Assembly (NCBI GenBank): GCA_026874595.1
Contig: CM049317.1
Coordinates: forward strand, 70,203,618 to 70,267,617
DNA from: Sipunculus nudus
Lineage: Eukaryota > Annelida > Sipuncula > Golfingiida > Sipunculidae
Reading direction: 5' to 3'
DNA: 64,000 nt
Part shown: in pieces, positions 61,317-64,000 of the stretch
Numbering within the stretch: position 1 is the stretch's first letter
Layout: every line of letters begins with the position of its first letter
The notes under the pieces: generated by a model
The model's input: only the letters and a program-made list of their open reading frames with translations
What the model was told of the DNA's origin: nothing
Databases searched by the model: none
Position numbers and translations under genes: made by a program

Positions 61317-63200
61317 GACTTTGAAAATATTCAGGGGTTCCTTACTTTAATACCAGAGTGCCTCCTGATGCCAATAACCACTGCCAACGGGTATAGCAAA
61401 TAATACTTATTTTGTAGGAAAGAAAGATACACGGCATGTCAATGATAGGTCTTCTTTGTAGAGCTGCTCTGCGACTGAAGCTACTTCACTACCTCCAAAT
61501 GCTGTCAACAAGTATCAAACATTTCCAACAGACATCGCTTTTTATTCCAGGACAATGTTAAGACAAAGAGTAGCTGATTTATCTGAAAAGATAAACAATG
61601 CATTTTATTAAACGCGAAATACATCACACATGAGTCTGATTTTATTAAAATTTGTTTTGTGATATTTTGCCGAGTCTGTTTTGTCCAGTGATAATTTTGT
61701 CGGACTATGACATATATATATATATATGGCCCGTGATATTTTTTTTTTTGCTAAGTGGTCATAACACCTATTTTGCCGGCTCCTGCATGTGCTCATATAT
61801 GTACTGCATGATGTAGCTGGTAGCTTTATATTAAATCACCAGTGCTTGAGTTACCAGAAGATGAAAATGTGCATAATCATATATTGCAAGAAATAATGGA
61901 GGAAAATAGGGCACACTTACTGCCAAAACACTCGTTTATACCAGCTGTAGTTCTAAAATATATGCTCCAGTTTGTATAACACCTCCCATTAGTAAACCTC
62001 CTGCGCTCGGTGGGCGCACACCGATCCGCTCAGCTGAACGTTCGATAAGTGAGAATGACTAAAAGTACAAGTTCTCACGGTAGACTGAGGCCCCGTCATT
62101 CCAATGAAGCGGAACATTTAGAAAAAAAAACAGGTATTCAGTAACATGATAACTAGAAATTATCCGTAATAGCACGGTTAGAGGCGGGCAGTTAGTTCTG
62201 ATATAAAATGGTGTTTCATGGTTGAATGTCTTGGTAATACAATGTTACCGTCATGCACTTTAGCACCCCATTTCAAAGTCAGATTTTTTAAAATGTTTAG
62301 ATTAAATTCCACTAGTTATTACCTTAGGTCATTTGAAATATCACTATTCAGCAGTATGAGTGGACAGGACGGGTTTGGGTGGGGCTAAAGTGATATTCAT
62401 ATGAAGTCCTACAAAATAATATTTAAAAAAAGAAACAGTTTATACCCTACCCAAACCAACTTGTTCTTCATAAAATCGTTCAGGTAATATCAGAATTCTT
62501 CTGGTGGTAATAACCGTAAAATTTATCCAGAAACAGTGAAATTATCCCTAAAGTACTGTATGACTGGCCTCGTTGACATGGTAGACGGTTTTGCATGCAT
62601 TGTAAAATGTGACTGGCTAGCCATTCAGCCAGCCCCCTGCCCCGATCGAGCCCGTTTGACTGTAAGGCCTAGGCCCTCTTTGAGGTTGCTGAATAGGTGC
62701 AGTCATATTTTTATGACGTGTGGTCTTATCTTTTAGTGTTAAATCGAATAATTTTCTTCACGTTAAATAACACCCGCGTGTTAACACCAATGGTAAAGTT
62801 CCGTTAAAAATGAAAGACTGCGAATCTGTCCTGTTAGACAATAAAAGTGGCTGGAATGTCTTCAAAGAAAGCCGGAGCATATGTATATCGAAAACCACGG
62901 CAATCCGTGAGTGGTATCAGAGGAAAATCACACAAATCACACAAAATCATATGTATGGTGTTATGCATAAAAATCTTATTGAAGCAAAGAGATTCGCCGG
63001 AGAATTTTTCAGAAAAGTTGATATGATAAATGAAATCATTTTTATATGAAAATATATTATGTTGAACATTGTTGTTTTAAGTTGCTTTCCTATTTTTCTT
63101 GCAATTGTCGTATGCGGCAATATTGCACCGTGTATATAAAAAGCTGGTGACACATTCAAACGTTTATCGCATCCGATTATCGCCTCCGTTCATAGCATCC
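61317..63200. other. Region 5' of the FkbM gene; no gene supported
   Basis: Promoter and 5' UTR of the methyltransferase presumably lie in the first few hundred bases (61317-61600), but no convincing TATA or leader exon is visible. A TA run sits at 61709-61727. An unassigned open stretch of about 46 codons (61842-61979, containing EDENVHNHILQEIMEENRAH) follows a weak acceptor, and a 79-codon frame lies at 62810-63049. Neither can be identified. Confidence 0.45.
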
Positions 63201-63365
63201 GGGGGGGGGGGGTGCTATCTCACATTAATTTAATTAAAACATAATTATATGTTATATTTCACTGAAACAGCAATTAGGTTTACAGGCATAGATTTTGATC
63301 TGAAAGGACAAAACGACATTTCGTCACCTGTTTGACGCTTGTATTTGTCATATGTTGCCTCATGG
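63200..63365. repeat. Direct repeat, copy 1, after a poly(G) tract
   Basis: 'attaatttaattaaaacata', 'ggtttacaggcata' and 'tgacgcttgta' recur at 63855-64000, about 635 bp later. Poly(G) at 63201-63210 precedes it; the second copy has 'ggagaggggggtcc' in the same place. Confidence 0.8.
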
Positions 63366-63419
63366 TTGCCGTCCTTTGATCGCATAAGAAAGACGGTTGC
63401 GATAAAACGCAATGCGATA

Positions 63420-63600
63420 AACGCATGGTAAGCTTGCTGCGATCATCGCATCCGTCTAAAAAATATTGAACACTATAATTTCAGTTGAGCATGACACATG
63501 CCTCCAGCAACCATTTTCAGCTGCGATCAATGCATGCGTTCACCGCAAATATTGAGCACTGCTCGATTTTTCTGATAATTGCATGCGTTAAACGCATAGG
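63420..63600. repeat. Short repeats of 'gcgat(c/a)a..cgcat' type
   Basis: Variants of 'gcgataaacgcat' and 'gcatgcgtt(a/c)a' recur at about 63160, 63400-63450, 63520 and 63585. They lie between the two copies of the 635-bp repeat and belong to its unit. Confidence 0.55.
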
Positions 63601-63849
63601 GTATTCCACTTTATGACGTAAATTGGGAATGCCCTCTTTTCCATTATCAAAATATGAGTTTTAAAGTTCACTGAAGGGTTATTACTACAAGGAGGCATCA
63701 CCATGTCCACAACACTCAACATGCATCTCACTATATCACTGAAAAGTACAACAATGAATGTGATGCAATAAAAAGTGACATTTCAAGCGGAAGCAAAATT
63801 AAGCGTTAAGCACGGGCGCCAGGACAATTATTTTGGAGAGGGGGGTCCT

Positions 63850-64000
63850 ATCCTACATTAATTTAATTAAAAACATAATTATCTGTTATATTTTTACTGA
63901 AATATCATTTAGGTTTACAGGCATAAATCTTGATCTGAAGTACAAAACGACGTATCGTCACCTTTTTGACGCTTGTATGTGTCATGTGTTGCCGCCTGGT
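63850..64000. repeat. Direct repeat, copy 2, cut by the window end
   Basis: Matches 63213-63365 with scattered changes, ending 'gttgccgcctggt' where copy 1 has 'gttgcctcatggt'. Further units may continue outside the window. Confidence 0.8.

Noticed and set aside
61842-61979. 46-codon open stretch with acidic sequence
   Set aside because: Only a weak acceptor before it, no start codon upstream and no partner exon; mentioned in the flank description but not called as a gene.
62810-63049. 79-codon frame with helical, charged composition
   Set aside because: No recognisable domain and no splice sites; length is within chance expectation.
1-64000. CRISPR arrays, operons, ribosome binding sites, bacterial insertion sequences
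   Set aside because: The window is animal DNA with spliced genes and eukaryotic transposons. The regular repeats are satellites with no unique spacers of constant length.

Overview
This window looks like animal nuclear DNA, most likely from a marine mollusc or a similar lophotrochozoan. It is AT-rich and intron-containing, with long (TA)n runs, many poly(G)/poly(C) tracts, tRNA-derived SINEs, inverted-repeat MITEs, LINEs and an LTR retrotransposon. There are no operons, and most of the window is transposon-derived or repetitive. The species cannot be fixed from the sequence. Most open frames here are chance frames in repeats.

Layout, left half. A block of divergent tandem repeats (1-2365, 6822-7760, 10783-11560) recurs in direct orientation at 23668-26871, 33619-33735 and 33868-34640. 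The left copy is interrupted at 2378-6810 by a 4.4 kb DNA transposon with an 11-bp target duplication. That transposon carries two convergent genes with introns: a Cys-rich protein and the 5' part of a RecQ-like helicase with altered ATPase motifs. The right copy is interrupted at 26888-33602 by a 6.7 kb L1/Tx1-like LINE with a 16-bp target duplication, and the left copy preserves the paralogous empty site. Between the two blocks lie a possible pair of untranslated 5' exons (11.86-12.41 kb), a 2.8 kb inverted-repeat element, a 426-bp MITE with related ends, two opposite-strand copies of one tRNA-derived SINE, and simple repeats.

Layout, right half. After a 91-bp foldback element and a degenerate LINE fragment (36.5-37.8 kb) comes a frameshifted FkbM-type methyltransferase gene (about 39-39.9 kb). 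Its intact paralogue is on the opposite strand at 60186-61316. Between them sit a decayed Ty3/gypsy-type retrotransposon (42519-49079), a poly(G)/hairpin satellite (50.9-52.2 kb), a Helitron-like 3' terminus (53.82-53.85 kb), a reverse-strand Ty3/gypsy RNase H relic (54.35-54.93 kb) and a 1.1 kb tandem duplication (56.66-59.0 kb). In the retrotransposon the integrase precedes the reverse transcriptase, as in the Gmr1-like group.

The only apparently intact host gene is the 376-residue FkbM-family type II membrane methyltransferase at 60186-61316. Everything else coding is mobile-element machinery, mostly broken. Identifications rest on reading motifs by eye; no database search was run.
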